NCBI GenBank assembly: GCA_008690995.1
Contig: VRMN01000023.1
Span: forward strand, 1 to 64,000
DNA length: 64,000 bases
Origin: Porphyridium purpureum
Lineage: Eukaryota > Rhodophyta > Bangiophyceae > Porphyridiales > Porphyridiaceae
Direction: 5' to 3'
Part shown: positions 19,856-28,886 of the stretch, piece by piece
Layout of the letters: each line of letters begins with the position of its first letter
How positions within the stretch are numbered: the stretch's first letter is position 1
Notes under the pieces: generated by a model
What the model was told of the DNA's origin: nothing
Seen by the model: the letters and a program-made list of their open reading frames with translations, nothing else
Databases searched by the model: none
Program-made: the position numbers and the translations under genes

Positions 19856-20133
19856 TGCTATGCTGTACACCCCATGCACTGTACACATGTAGCACCTGTA
19901 CTCCATAGTACAGTCCACCCTCCAAAACCCCATCCAAACCCACCACTGAGTTAGATCCAGGGCTTTGCGGCAGTATATAATCCACGCCGCCGTGCGGCCC
20001 GAGCTAAACGAAAAGTAAAGGAGGTACCGAAGTGCGAGGAGAGGTTGGTGTGCCGTTGGTGTCGGGGTTCGATCCGGGCGGGTGCCTGTAGGTGAGAGAG
20101 GGGTTGTAGTGGCTGCGGGTGTAGTACACAGCA
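19856..20133 (+). repeat. 5' LTR of element C
   Basis: TGCTATGCTGTACAC...GTGTAGTACACAGCA. It carries four CTGTAC/GTACAG motifs in its first 60 bases (19863, 19879, 19896, 19908) and a TATATAA box at 19974-19980. Confidence 0.93.
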
Positions 20134-20147
20134 TAATTCTAGAATTA
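20134..20147 (+). promoter_or_regulatory. Palindrome at the primer-binding position of element C
   Basis: TAATTCTAGAATTA, a perfect 14-bp palindrome that starts at the first base after the LTR. No TGG start, as expected for a tRNA 3'-CCA primer, is present. Element D has a different 14-bp palindrome at exactly the same place. Confidence 0.6.
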
Positions 20148-20202
20148 GCGTTGCCCCATTCTTGAGTAATTTCTTGTGGGAGCGCGCGGGCCGGTCTGGT
20201 TG

Positions 20203-20343
20203 GTGGTCGGGTGGCCCGGAACCAGGGCGACGTGGGGGAGAGGTGCCAGGTCGGGTGGCTCTGGTGTCTCGTTTGAAGTCGGGTGGCTTTGAAAAGATAG
20301 TTCTGTTTGGTTTTTGAACTTGTGTGGGAAGCCGGGTGGCTTC
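20203..20343 (+). other. Four hairpin repeats in the element C leader
   Basis: Four copies of a GTCGGGTGGC-type unit at about 20204, 20246, 20274 and 20327. Each can form a short stem closed over a GGGT loop. The last (GAAGCC-GGGT-GGCTTC) is perfect, and its neighbour (GAAGTC-GGGT-GGCTTT) keeps the stem with wobble pairs. Their place between LTR and gag fits a packaging signal, by inference. Confidence 0.5.
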
Positions 20344-20402
20344 AGCACACGCATTGCACACTTTTGCGTTTGATTTCTAGGGACTGACTGATTATCTGAT
20401 TT

Positions 20403-21614
20403 ATGTCCGGACGCCTGTCGGATATCTTGGGGGAAATGGCCGGGCGTCCAACTGTAGCGAGCGTCACGGCTGATGTGGCGGCACTCCAGGGACGTGTAGA
20501 GCTGATCGCATCCGGCCAGGAGCAGCTGCGCGAAAGCATTGACCAGATACGTCAGAGAATGGAGATGATCTTTCAGCGTCTCGGACCGCAGCTGGACGAA
20601 CCGACGATTGCGGACGCGCAGGATCGCGGTTCTCGGCCAAGATCCGCCGAACATGGTGCCGAGCCACCGGGGGAGCCCAGCCGCGCGTCCAGAATCGGGA
20701 CTGCACTGGCGGTCTCTGATGGTTCGAGCCTGTTGACAATGTCCACTGAGGAGCTCCGGCTCATCAAACTCGAGCAAGAAATGAAGAGGTCGGTCATTCT
20801 CGAGATGAAAGACTGTCGCATCCGTCACGCGCGTGATCTCAGGTTCGAAACCACGTATTTGACCTGGGTGGAAGCATGTCGCCACATTCCAGCCGACCTC
20901 ACGGCAAAGTTTGTGGTTCTAGCTTTTGCGGATTCGGCTGAGCAGGTTTATCGCACTGCCGAGAAGAACGGCGAGCTTGCGACGGAGTACTCGGCTCAGC
21001 AGCGTTGGGCGTGGGCGCGTTCGGTTTTCTGGTCTCCTCAGCTTTTGGAATCTGTGGAACAAGAGTACTGCGAGAGGAAATGGACGAAGGGCGAGTCAGT
21101 GGCAAACTATCACCGCGCCGTGTACGAGCTCGGCGCTGCTCTTGGGAAATCCGAGGCGTCGATGAAGAGCGACTTTGTTCGAGGACTTCCTCGAGATATT
21201 CAACAGATGGGTCGTCTCCACGCTGCCACAGAAACATTCTTCGGAATGATTTTACCGTTGGAGAAAAACTACGGGTCGACACTGGAGAAGGGACGAAGCT
21301 TTGCCCAAGGGAGACCGGTTTTCCGTCCACCGGGGGCTGCGGTCAATGTACTTCATGATTCCGAACCAAATCTTGGGGGTGTACCTCCTGACCCGGCGAA
21401 GGAGACAGAGGATCAAAAGTTGATCGAAGTGGAGTTCCTGGCGGACCGGGTGGCAGCCGTTTTGGGCGTGCCCGGAATCGGGGGGAACCGTTTAATGGCC
21501 AACTCGGATCGAGTGGTGTGTCGCCGCTGCCAAGGGACAGGACACTATGCCGGAGACTGCCTGGCGCCAGCACCGGTGCGCAGAGCTACCTCGGCGGCGC
21601 CTGCGAGCGAGTGA
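20403..21614 (+). CDS. gag: Gag of element C
   Basis: A Gag of 403 residues with an N-terminal coiled-coil-like segment (about residues 20-60), a capsid-like middle (LRFETTYLTWVEACRHIPADL; WAWARSVFWSPQLLESVEQEY) and a C-terminal CCHC knuckle, CRRCQGTGHYAGDC. It is related in layout to the Gag of element D. Its terminator is followed at once by an open pol frame in the same phase, the arrangement used for read-through expression. Confidence 0.88.
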   Translation: MSGRLSDILGEMAGRPTVASVTADVAALQGRVELIASGQEQLRESIDQIRQRMEMIFQRLGPQLDEPTIADAQDRGSRPRSAEHGAEPPGEPSRASRIGTALAVSDGSSLLTMSTEELRLIKLEQEMKRSVILEMKDCRIRHARDLRFETTYLTWVEACRHIPADLTAKFVVLAFADSAEQVYRTAEKNGELATEYSAQQRWAWARSVFWSPQLLESVEQEYCERKWTKGESVANYHRAVYELGAALGKSEASMKSDFVRGLPRDIQQMGRLHAATETFFGMILPLEKNYGSTLEKGRSFAQGRPVFRPPGAAVNVLHDSEPNLGGVPPDPAKETEDQKLIEVEFLADRVAAVLGVPGIGGNRLMANSDRVVCRRCQGTGHYAGDCLAPAPVRRATSAAPASE

Positions 21615-21626
21615 CTACGCGGACGC

Positions 21627-24600
21627 GTGGTAGCGTGGAATGGGAGGGCCGTGGATGAGGCCATGGAAGCGTTGGGATATCGCAAGCCCAGCGTAGGTGA
21701 AGAGAACACCGAAATTCGAACAAGTTCCGTGATTGATGATCTAGCTCTAGGGCCGAAGCGAATCCTGCGAGCGAGTCCAACCTTGGAAGTCTTAAACCAT
21801 CTGGTGGAATCTGCTTCTGGCAGAGTCCCGTACGTGCGCGTGTTGGCCAAAGCACGTGTCATGCGATCGGGTCGCACGCCTGTCAAGGTCTCGGGATCTG
21901 CCGTAGATGCTCTTGCCGACACGGGTGCTGTAGGGATTGCCGGTGTATATGCGCGAGCAAAGTGGGTCAGTTCTCTAGGAGCCGTAATACAGGACGTGGC
22001 GCAGGAGTGTCGAACTGCAGGCGGAAGCTCCCTCGGTATTGTCGGAGCATCAGAGCTTCAGCTACAAATTGGCCAGTCAATGTACCAGGTGCGCGCATTA
22101 GTTGCCGAAGATCTTATCGAAGATCTTATCCTGGGATGGGATTTCTGGGTTGCTAATGCTAACGCGCTTTCCTTTGGCAAGGGCGAGCTCGAAATGAAAG
22201 ACGGCGCCACGATTCGCCTCTTAGAGGGAGCGCCTGCAAAATCACTGAACTTAATTGATTGCGTTGGGGTAGAGCAAAGAGACGCAAGTAAGCTCGGGAG
22301 TCCAAACGTAATGCAAGAGGACGAAGAGGAGACGCGTGCTCGCATTATGGATGTAGACCTCAGCCACGTAGACGTGCTTCACCAAAGTGGTCTTCGGGCG
22401 GTGTTGCTCAAGCACTGGAGGGTGTTCCGGGACCGTCCAGGTCGCACACGGTCTACTGAGCACTCCATTGCTATTGATCCAGGCGCACGTCTTACCCCGG
22501 CCCGCCTGCGTAGATTGTCTGAAGTTGAAAGAGAGGCCGAGAGCACGCTAGTCCAGCGTTTATTATCTTTGGGCATCCTCGAGCCTTGCTCGGGCCCATA
22601 TGCCAGCGCGAACGTTATCATTCGAAAGCCAAACGGTAAGTGGCGGCTGACTACGGATTTCCGCCAATTGAACAGCCACACCGTTCCAGATAGATACCCA
22701 ATCCCTGACGTGCGCGAATGCTTAGATTGGATGGGACGCTTCCTCCCGTGTGGAGTCTTCTCTGTGATGGACCTGGCTGACGGTTTCTTCCAAGTTCCCC
22801 TCGCGGAGTCCTCGCGGGACTTCACCGGTATGATAACGGCGGAGGGACTGTTCCGCTACACAGTCCTTGCACAGGGCCTCCGAAACTCGCCCGCTACCTT
22901 CCAGAGACTTGTGAACACGATACTTGGGTCGCTTCGATGGAAACACATCCTGATGTACCTAGACGATATGTTGACAGGGACCAAAACGATAGAAAAACAT
23001 TTGGAGGTCCTAGACGTAGTGCTAAGCAAGTTCCAGGAAGAGAACATGACATTTTCCCTGCAAAAGTGCAAATTCGCTACGGCAAGGCTCAGTTTCCTGG
23101 GACATGAAGTGGAAGAAGGCCGCATTCGGCCGGGGGGAAAAAAGTACGGCAGCCATTCTCAAGTGGCCTTACCCTAAGGGCCCAACAGAGCTGCTGCGTT
23201 TCTTAGGGCTTGTGAATTGGTTCAGGGACTTCATACCCAGGTTCTCGGATCGCGCGGCGCCGCTCCGGAGAGCGCTGGATGGCTTGGACGTCAATGCAAA
23301 GAAGGCACACCGCAATACAGATCTAGAGTGCGCCGGCTGGCAGGCACGCTTTGGGGAAGACGCGCGCTGCGCTTTCGACGGATTCAAAGAGGTGCTCACG
23401 TCGGACAAAGTGATGCTGGTGTTGGCGGATCCGAACGCGCCAAAGGTTCTCGACACCGACGCCTCTCAGATAGGACTGGGCGGTGCGTTGTATCAGGAGA
23501 TGCCGGACGGGAAGCTTGCGCCAATCTCTTTTTTGTCGCGGACTTTGACGTCGGCGGAGCAAAATTATACGGTCACCGAGCTGGAGTGCCTTGCAGTAGT
23601 TTGGTGTCTCAAAAAGGTACGACACTATGTTTTCGGCACAACCGTACGCATTCGCACTGACCATGAACCTCTCCGTTGGCTCCTGTCCATGAAAGAGCCA
23701 AGAGGAAGGCTGGCGCGCTGGGCACTGACAATTCAGGACTTTTCGTTTACCATCGAGCATGTTAAAGGCCGCTTGAATCGAGTGCCGGACGCACTGTCAC
23801 GTCTCGAACTGAACGCAGTGCGCACGCGTGCGCGACGAGATCCCGTCGCAGAGGATTCTGCAGTACCGACAGATGAAGATGATCCGCACGCGATTGGTCA
23901 AGCCGTGGGCTACGAGCTCCCATCTCCGGAGAGGCTCAAGGCAGCGTACAGGGAGGACGAGCTGCTATCGAAAGAGCTCGCGGCATTGCAAAAGTCCCCA
24001 CGAGTATATTCCTATCCGGAGTACTATCTGGACGAAAGTGGACTTGCGTGGGCCGCGCTGAAAGACAAACCGCGCAAGGTAGTCCCTGATGGACTAGTGG
24101 GCAGTATTTTAGATGTCTACCACTCAGCACCTTTCAGCGGGCATTTCGGAGTGTCCAAGACGGCGGCACGTATATCCGACGCGGAGTTTTGGTGGCCTGG
24201 CTGGCTGCAAGACGTCTTGGAGTTCGTAAAGCAATGTAGAACTTGCGCCGCGCGAAAGGGCTCACCGACCCCTGTCACAAGCCACCGCATGGGAAAGCGG
24301 GTCGTTACCCGGCGGTTCGAGGTCGTTGCTGCGGACGTTTTAACGGTAACGCCGAGAACAAGCACTGGATATTCAAAAATCCTGGTAGTGAGCGACCTTT
24401 TCACTCGGTTCACCATAGCAATATGTGTGCGAGACGAGCGGGCAGAGACCATTGCCGAGGCTTTTTTGGATCGTTGGGCTGCAATCTTTGGCCTACCGGA
24501 AGCTCTTCTGAGCGACAACGGGCCCTGTTTCCGAGCCGATGTTCTACGCCAGTTATGCAAGATGCTGCGCGTTAGAAAGCTGTTTACGACAGCGTACAAC

Positions 24601-25413
24601 CCACAAGCCAACGGGGCGGTCGAACGCTTTAACAGGACACTCTGCGACATGCTTTCTTCGTGGGTCACGGAGGACGATTGGGATTTGTGGTTGCCTGCCT
24701 GTGTGGCCGCGTTCAACCAGACTAGACACAGCACGACGCAGAGGACGCCTTACGAGCTCATGTTCGGACGAGAGGCCAATTCATGGCTGGGACCCTTCAA
24801 CCCGGCCGCCGAAGGGGAAGTAGCGCCACAAGACAGCGCAAGAAAGGAGGACGCCTTTGTGATTCTGTTGCGCAACAGGCTCGAGGCCTTGCACAACGCA
24901 GTAGTTGAAAATGATGCCACCCGGGACGCCCGACGTCGAGAGCTTAACGCGTCATGTCGAATTGTTGACGTTGAACCGGGGGACTGTGTGTTCGTTTGGA
25001 AGCCGCCGCTGGGCAGGGAGGGCCGAAAGCTGGCGGACCCTTGGGTAGGCCCTTTTGAAGTTGAGCGTGCTGACGAGCATCGCGCATGGCTCAAGACGCA
25101 TGACGGCAAAGAATTCTTCGTGCATCGCCGACGGCTGAAGAGAGTGGACCGAGCGCTACTGAGCAACGATACATTGCGCTCGACCAGCCTGGGAAACGCC
25201 GACGGTGACATCGTTGAGGTGTCAGGTCTGAAAGCCAGGCGCGAACGGAGCGACGGGGCCGAGTATCTTGTGGCTTGGAAGGGGGCAAGGAAGAAGGACT
25301 GGACGTGGGAAAGTTCCTCTGCCCTGCCGCCGGCCCTTGTGTGGGCGTTCAACCGCGGCAGCTTGCACCGCGGCACTGCATTGCGATCCACGTCGGGCGA
25401 GAGCTTTCTATAG
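21627..25413 (+). pseudogene. pol: pol region of element C with chromodomain (broken)
   Basis: Protease (ADTGAVG), reverse transcriptase (YLDDML), RNase H (DTDASQIGLGGALYQ), integrase (zinc region and DDE core, LLSDNGPCFRADVL) and a C-terminal chromodomain (EYLVAWKGARKKDWTWESSS), in Ty3/Gypsy order. The chromodomain places it among chromoviruses, where it can direct integration to marked chromatin. About one break is present. Confidence 0.88.
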
Positions 25414-25510
25414 TCGGTCCGGGCCGCCGGCGTGTGGCAAGAGCCTCGGCCTCCTTTCGCGCTGCCTCTCTATCCTTCCCGACCTTCGACTGTGAGAAAG
25501 GCGGAGGCTC

Positions 25511-25764
25511 ATCCGTTTATCCGTTTATCCGTTTATCCGTTTATCCGTTTATCCGTTTATCCGTTTATCCGTTTATCCGTTTATCCGTTTATCCGTTTAT
25601 CCGTTTATCCGTTTATCCGTTTATCCGTTTATCCGTTTATCCGTTTATCCGTTTATCCGTTTATCCGTTTATCCGTTTATCCGTTTATCCGTTTATCCGT
25701 TTATCCGTTTATCCGTTTATCCGTATCGGCGTATCGGCGTATCGGCGTATCGGCGTATCGGCTC
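25511..25764 (+). repeat. Octamer minisatellite in element C
   Basis: About 27 head-to-tail copies of ATCCGTTT (25511-25724), then four copies of ATCGGCGT plus a partial one (25725-25764). It lies in the 3' non-coding part of element C. An octamer read in any frame gives an eight-residue repeat, so long open frames here are artefacts. Confidence 0.95.
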
Positions 25765-26351
25765 ACAGGGTGGGTACAGTGAGGATATGGTGTTGAGAGG
25801 CAGGCGGTGTCAACGGATGAGCAACGAGTGTCTGGAGGTTCCAGGGCGAGAGAAGCTCTGCTTTGGTGATGACTGGCTTCGTGGGCCTCATCTAGGTTAC
25901 AATATTGCATTTCGCGCACTTTCGCCGCGTCGTTTGGCCGCAAATCAGGAATTTCTGTTCATGGTGGGTCGGCAAATGTTGCATATCGCCGAGGTTTCCG
26001 CAAGCGCCCTCCCTCGCGGGAAAAGGCTTCAATCAACTCCTCTTGAGTGTTGCTTGAGCCTGCACCTCTATCTCGGAACCTTGGATCACCGGAATGTGCT
26101 CGTCTGGAGTCGGCACCAGAAAACCGAAAACTCACGGAAAAGAGGTACAAAGACGCCGCCGCGTACACCCGGGTCGCATGGGTTTTCCGTCGTTCACAAT
26201 ATTTTTTGCTTGTTTGGGGCTGGCCGGCGGTCGTTTTCCGCGACCCCTTTGCCCGGTTTCCCGCGTGGTTTTCCTCCGGGCTAGCCAGCCTCCCTTTCCT
26301 CTCTTCCCGGTCCCCGAGCGCGCACAAGCGGTTGAGGCGGTGGGGGAGATG

Positions 26352-26629
26352 TGCTATGCTGTACACCCCATGCACTGTACACATGTAGCACCTGTACTCC
26401 ATAGTACAGTCCACCCTCCAAAACCCCATCCAAACCCACCACTGAGTTAGATCCAGGGCTTTGCGGCAGTATATAATCCACGCCGCCGTGCGGCCCGAGC
26501 TAAACGAAAAGTAAAGGAGGTACCGAAGTGCGAGGAGAGGTTGGTGTGCCGTTGGTGTCGGGGTTCGATCCGGGCGGGTGCCTGTAGGTGAGAGAGGGGT
26601 TGTAGTGGCTGCGGGTGTAGTACACAGCA
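26352..26629 (+). repeat. 3' LTR of element C
   Basis: A 278-bp LTR that appears identical to 19856-20133. It is preceded by a GGTGGGGGAGATG polypurine tract and followed by TGAC, the target duplication, and then Tc1/mariner sequence. Confidence 0.93.
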
Positions 26630-26633
26630 TGAC

Positions 26634-26917
26634 GAAAGTTTTGGCTCAAAACGGATACGGGACACTGCGTGAAAGCAAAATATCTCGGAAGTCGGCTGTT
26701 CAGTGTAAGCGGAGAAGTGCGGATCCATCGCAGCTCGTGAAAAGCTCGATTTTGACTCCATGGGGCGCAATATTGGCCTTACGGGCGACGAGAAAGGACG
26801 TATTCAGAGTCTCCGAGAGTCGGGCAACAGCGTGAGAGCCACTACGACCAAGGTTGGGCACTCGAAGAAAATGGTTTCCCGCTATTTGTCGGCTCCAAAC
26901 GATTACTGCCAGACATA
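26634..26917 (+). pseudogene. Tc1/mariner remnant, 5' part
   Basis: The left terminal inverted repeat (AAACGGATACGGGACAC, about 26649-26665) matches the right one at 34760-34776 with one mismatch. From the ATG at 26760 the transposase starts MGRNIGLTGDEKGRIQSL, the N-terminal helix-turn-helix region. The frame is cut at 26917 by element D; the rest resumes at 33855. Confidence 0.85.
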
Positions 26918-27205
26918 TGTCATGACTCGCTCTCTCCGCCGTACCCCTCCACGCACTGTACAGCACTGCCCCGCACTGTACCATAACAATCCTTGTCCGT
27001 ACCGGGCAGCGGTTATTCTTAGGTTCTTAAACAGTCTAACGGTTAGCGTAGGGTAGAGAAAGGTATTTAAGACCGCCGTCGCGGCGATCTAGCAAGAGTA
27101 AAAGAGAGGGCCGATGGGGCCAGCAGGATTGAGGTATAGGTTCTCCGTGCGGCCGGGCTAGCGGAGGAGGGGAGTGAGTGGGCCATTCAGGACCATATCA
27201 CGGCA
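26918..27205 (+). repeat. 5' LTR of element D
   Basis: TGTCATGACTCGC...ATATCACGGCA. It contains two CTGTAC motifs (26956 and 26976) and a TATTTAA box near 27064. Confidence 0.93.
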
Positions 27206-27219
27206 CAAAACTAGTTTTG
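27206..27219 (+). promoter_or_regulatory. Palindrome at the primer-binding position of element D
   Basis: CAAAACTAGTTTTG, a perfect 14-bp palindrome starting at the first base after the LTR. It shares only the central CTAG with the palindrome in element C. No tRNA-type TGG start is present. Confidence 0.6.
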
Positions 27220-27404
27220 CCGTAGGCCTGGGGCTTGGCGAGCGGCGTGCAGCTGGTCTGGGACCAGGGCGCGGGGTTTTGGGTGGGGACGTAGTCGTGA
27301 CAATCTTGCCCTGATCAGGCGTTTTTGTCGTCTTCGTCTTCGGTGTCGTTTTCCATCCGACTTTCATCGGGTGTGAATCGTGGCTCTTAATCGATGTAAG
27401 CAAG

Positions 27405-27622
27405 ACCGGCCGGGCCGTGAGCGGCTGCGAAACCGTCCGGGACGTGAGCAGCTTTCAAATCGACAAAGAAAAAAACTAGCAGAGCAAGACCGGCAGGGCC
27501 GTGAGCGACCGTGAGACGGCCTGGCCGTGAGCGGGTTTTCTTTTTGGCTCGGGTGAAGTCTGGGACTTTGACCCGAGCATCTTTCACTAATCTTTCTGCA
27601 AGATCGGCCTGGCCGTGAGCGG
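27405..27622 (+). other. Five hairpin repeats in the element D leader
   Basis: Five units at about 27407, 27433, 27489, 27514 and 27603. Each has a 4-bp or longer stem over a 3-base loop followed by GTGAGCRG or a near match. Four have CGGC/GCCG stems; one has CGTC/GACG, a paired change that keeps the stem. A packaging role is inferred from position. Confidence 0.55.
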
Positions 27623-27716
27623 ATTACCATCAGTGCCTGGGGCACTAGGTGGATTTAAAAACCACAAAAAGGTCAATCGTCGGGTCTAGTCAGCGTTGAA
27701 ACCGCCCTTTTATACG

Positions 27717-28832
27717 ATGAACGACAGTGAAGAAACGGTGCACGCATCGGCTTCCTCCAGAGCGGCGCGACCAACTGCAGCATCAGTTTCGAAGGAAGTC
27801 GAGGATCTGCGGGATCAGATGGCCTCGATGAAAGAGCAATTGGAGGAGTTAAAGACGGACATGCCTACCACGATGCGCGAGGCAATGCAGGATGCGCTGA
27901 GTGCGTGGTCGCAGTCGAAGGACAATGTGTCAGTCCCGAACCAGCCTATAGTCGATCATGCATTAATGTCCAACGTCGTCCCAGTCAAGGATCTGTTCGA
28001 GCAGACTCGATTTGAGCGCGTTGTGCGCGATGCGATGCGAGGAAATGAGATTCGTGGACCGAGAGATCTCCGATTCATGAATACATATCGAAAATGGATG
28101 AACTGCACGCACCGATTCCCAGAGGAATGGGCGCGCGATTGCGTTGTCTTCGCGTTTTCCGGGCCAGCAGAGCATATGATCAACGATGCATTTATGAATG
28201 GTGCGCTGAAGCGAAGCGCGACGTCCGAGGATATGTGGTGCTGGGCACAGGAGCGTTTCTGGTCGGAGTCCATCGTTTCTTCGATCCGCAGCGAGTATCG
28301 CAGTCGGAGACTGCAGCGCAACGAGAATCTGTCGGCTTTCCATCGTGACTTGCGAGAGATCGGGGCAGCGCTGGGGATGACAGAAGCTGACCTGAAGGTG
28401 GACTTCGTCGAAGGTTTACCGAAAAGGTATCAACCGATGGCTAGGCTCCACTCCAAGCAAGAGCAGTATGAAGGTCTTGTCCACGAGATGCTGAAGGAGC
28501 ACGGCGAGCGCTTGACGTTCAGTGACTTCCGCTTCCGGTCGCCGAGTGTTGCATCGATTCGCCAGAACAACGAGAGCCCATCGCTTCCAGAACACGGTGG
28601 AGATTACCAGGAAGGCCTGCTACCGCGACATAATGAAGCCATTTCCCCCGCGTCGGACTGGACAGTCATTGCGGAGCATGTCGCGCAAATCCTGGAGAAG
28701 CGCCAGGATTCCAGCGTGTGTTATCGATGCAAGCAACCAGGGCATTGGGCACGCGAGTGTCAGGAGACAGCTCCGGTTCAGGCGAGTGGACACCATCGGG
28801 TTGGAAGGAGTGGTCCTCTAGGATCTGAGTGA
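27717..28832 (+). CDS. gag: Gag of element D
   Basis: A 371-residue Gag from the ATG at 27717. An N-terminal coiled-coil-like stretch (SKEVEDLRDQMASMKEQLEE) is followed by a capsid-like region related to that of element C, and one CCHC knuckle, CYRCKQPGHWAREC. The pol frame continues in the same phase after its terminator, consistent with read-through. Confidence 0.9.
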   Translation: MNDSEETVHASASSRAARPTAASVSKEVEDLRDQMASMKEQLEELKTDMPTTMREAMQDALSAWSQSKDNVSVPNQPIVDHALMSNVVPVKDLFEQTRFERVVRDAMRGNEIRGPRDLRFMNTYRKWMNCTHRFPEEWARDCVVFAFSGPAEHMINDAFMNGALKRSATSEDMWCWAQERFWSESIVSSIRSEYRSRRLQRNENLSAFHRDLREIGAALGMTEADLKVDFVEGLPKRYQPMARLHSKQEQYEGLVHEMLKEHGERLTFSDFRFRSPSVASIRQNNESPSLPEHGGDYQEGLLPRHNEAISPASDWTVIAEHVAQILEKRQDSSVCYRCKQPGHWARECQETAPVQASGHHRVGRSGPLGSE

Positions 28833-28886
28833 CTCGCTGGAAAGCAAAAAGGATCAGCGGATGCAGGGGCGCATCCGGCACAGGCG

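Larger units (their letters stand above)
19856..26629 (+). mobile_element. Ty3/Gypsy chromovirus element C, recently inserted but broken
   Basis: LTRs at 19856-20133 and 26352-26629 appear identical over 278 bp. The flanks share TGAC (19852-19855 and 26630-26633), or 5 bp if the terminal A is counted. Parts: leader with a 14-bp palindrome and four hairpin repeats; gag 20403-21614; protease near 21910 (DTGA); reverse transcriptase about 22600-23100; RNase H about 23450-23800; integrase about 24090-24780; chromodomain about 25230-25330; then a 0.9-kb 3' non-coding part with an octamer minisatellite and a polypurine tract before 26352. Pol appears broken, with about one break. Identical LTRs indicate a very recent insertion. 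Confidence 0.93.

Noticed and set aside
25275-25796. Open frames reading an eight-residue repeat (YPFIRLSV)
   Set aside because: They are a by-product of an octamer minisatellite, which stays open in several frames; there is no domain and the location is inside a retroelement's non-coding part.
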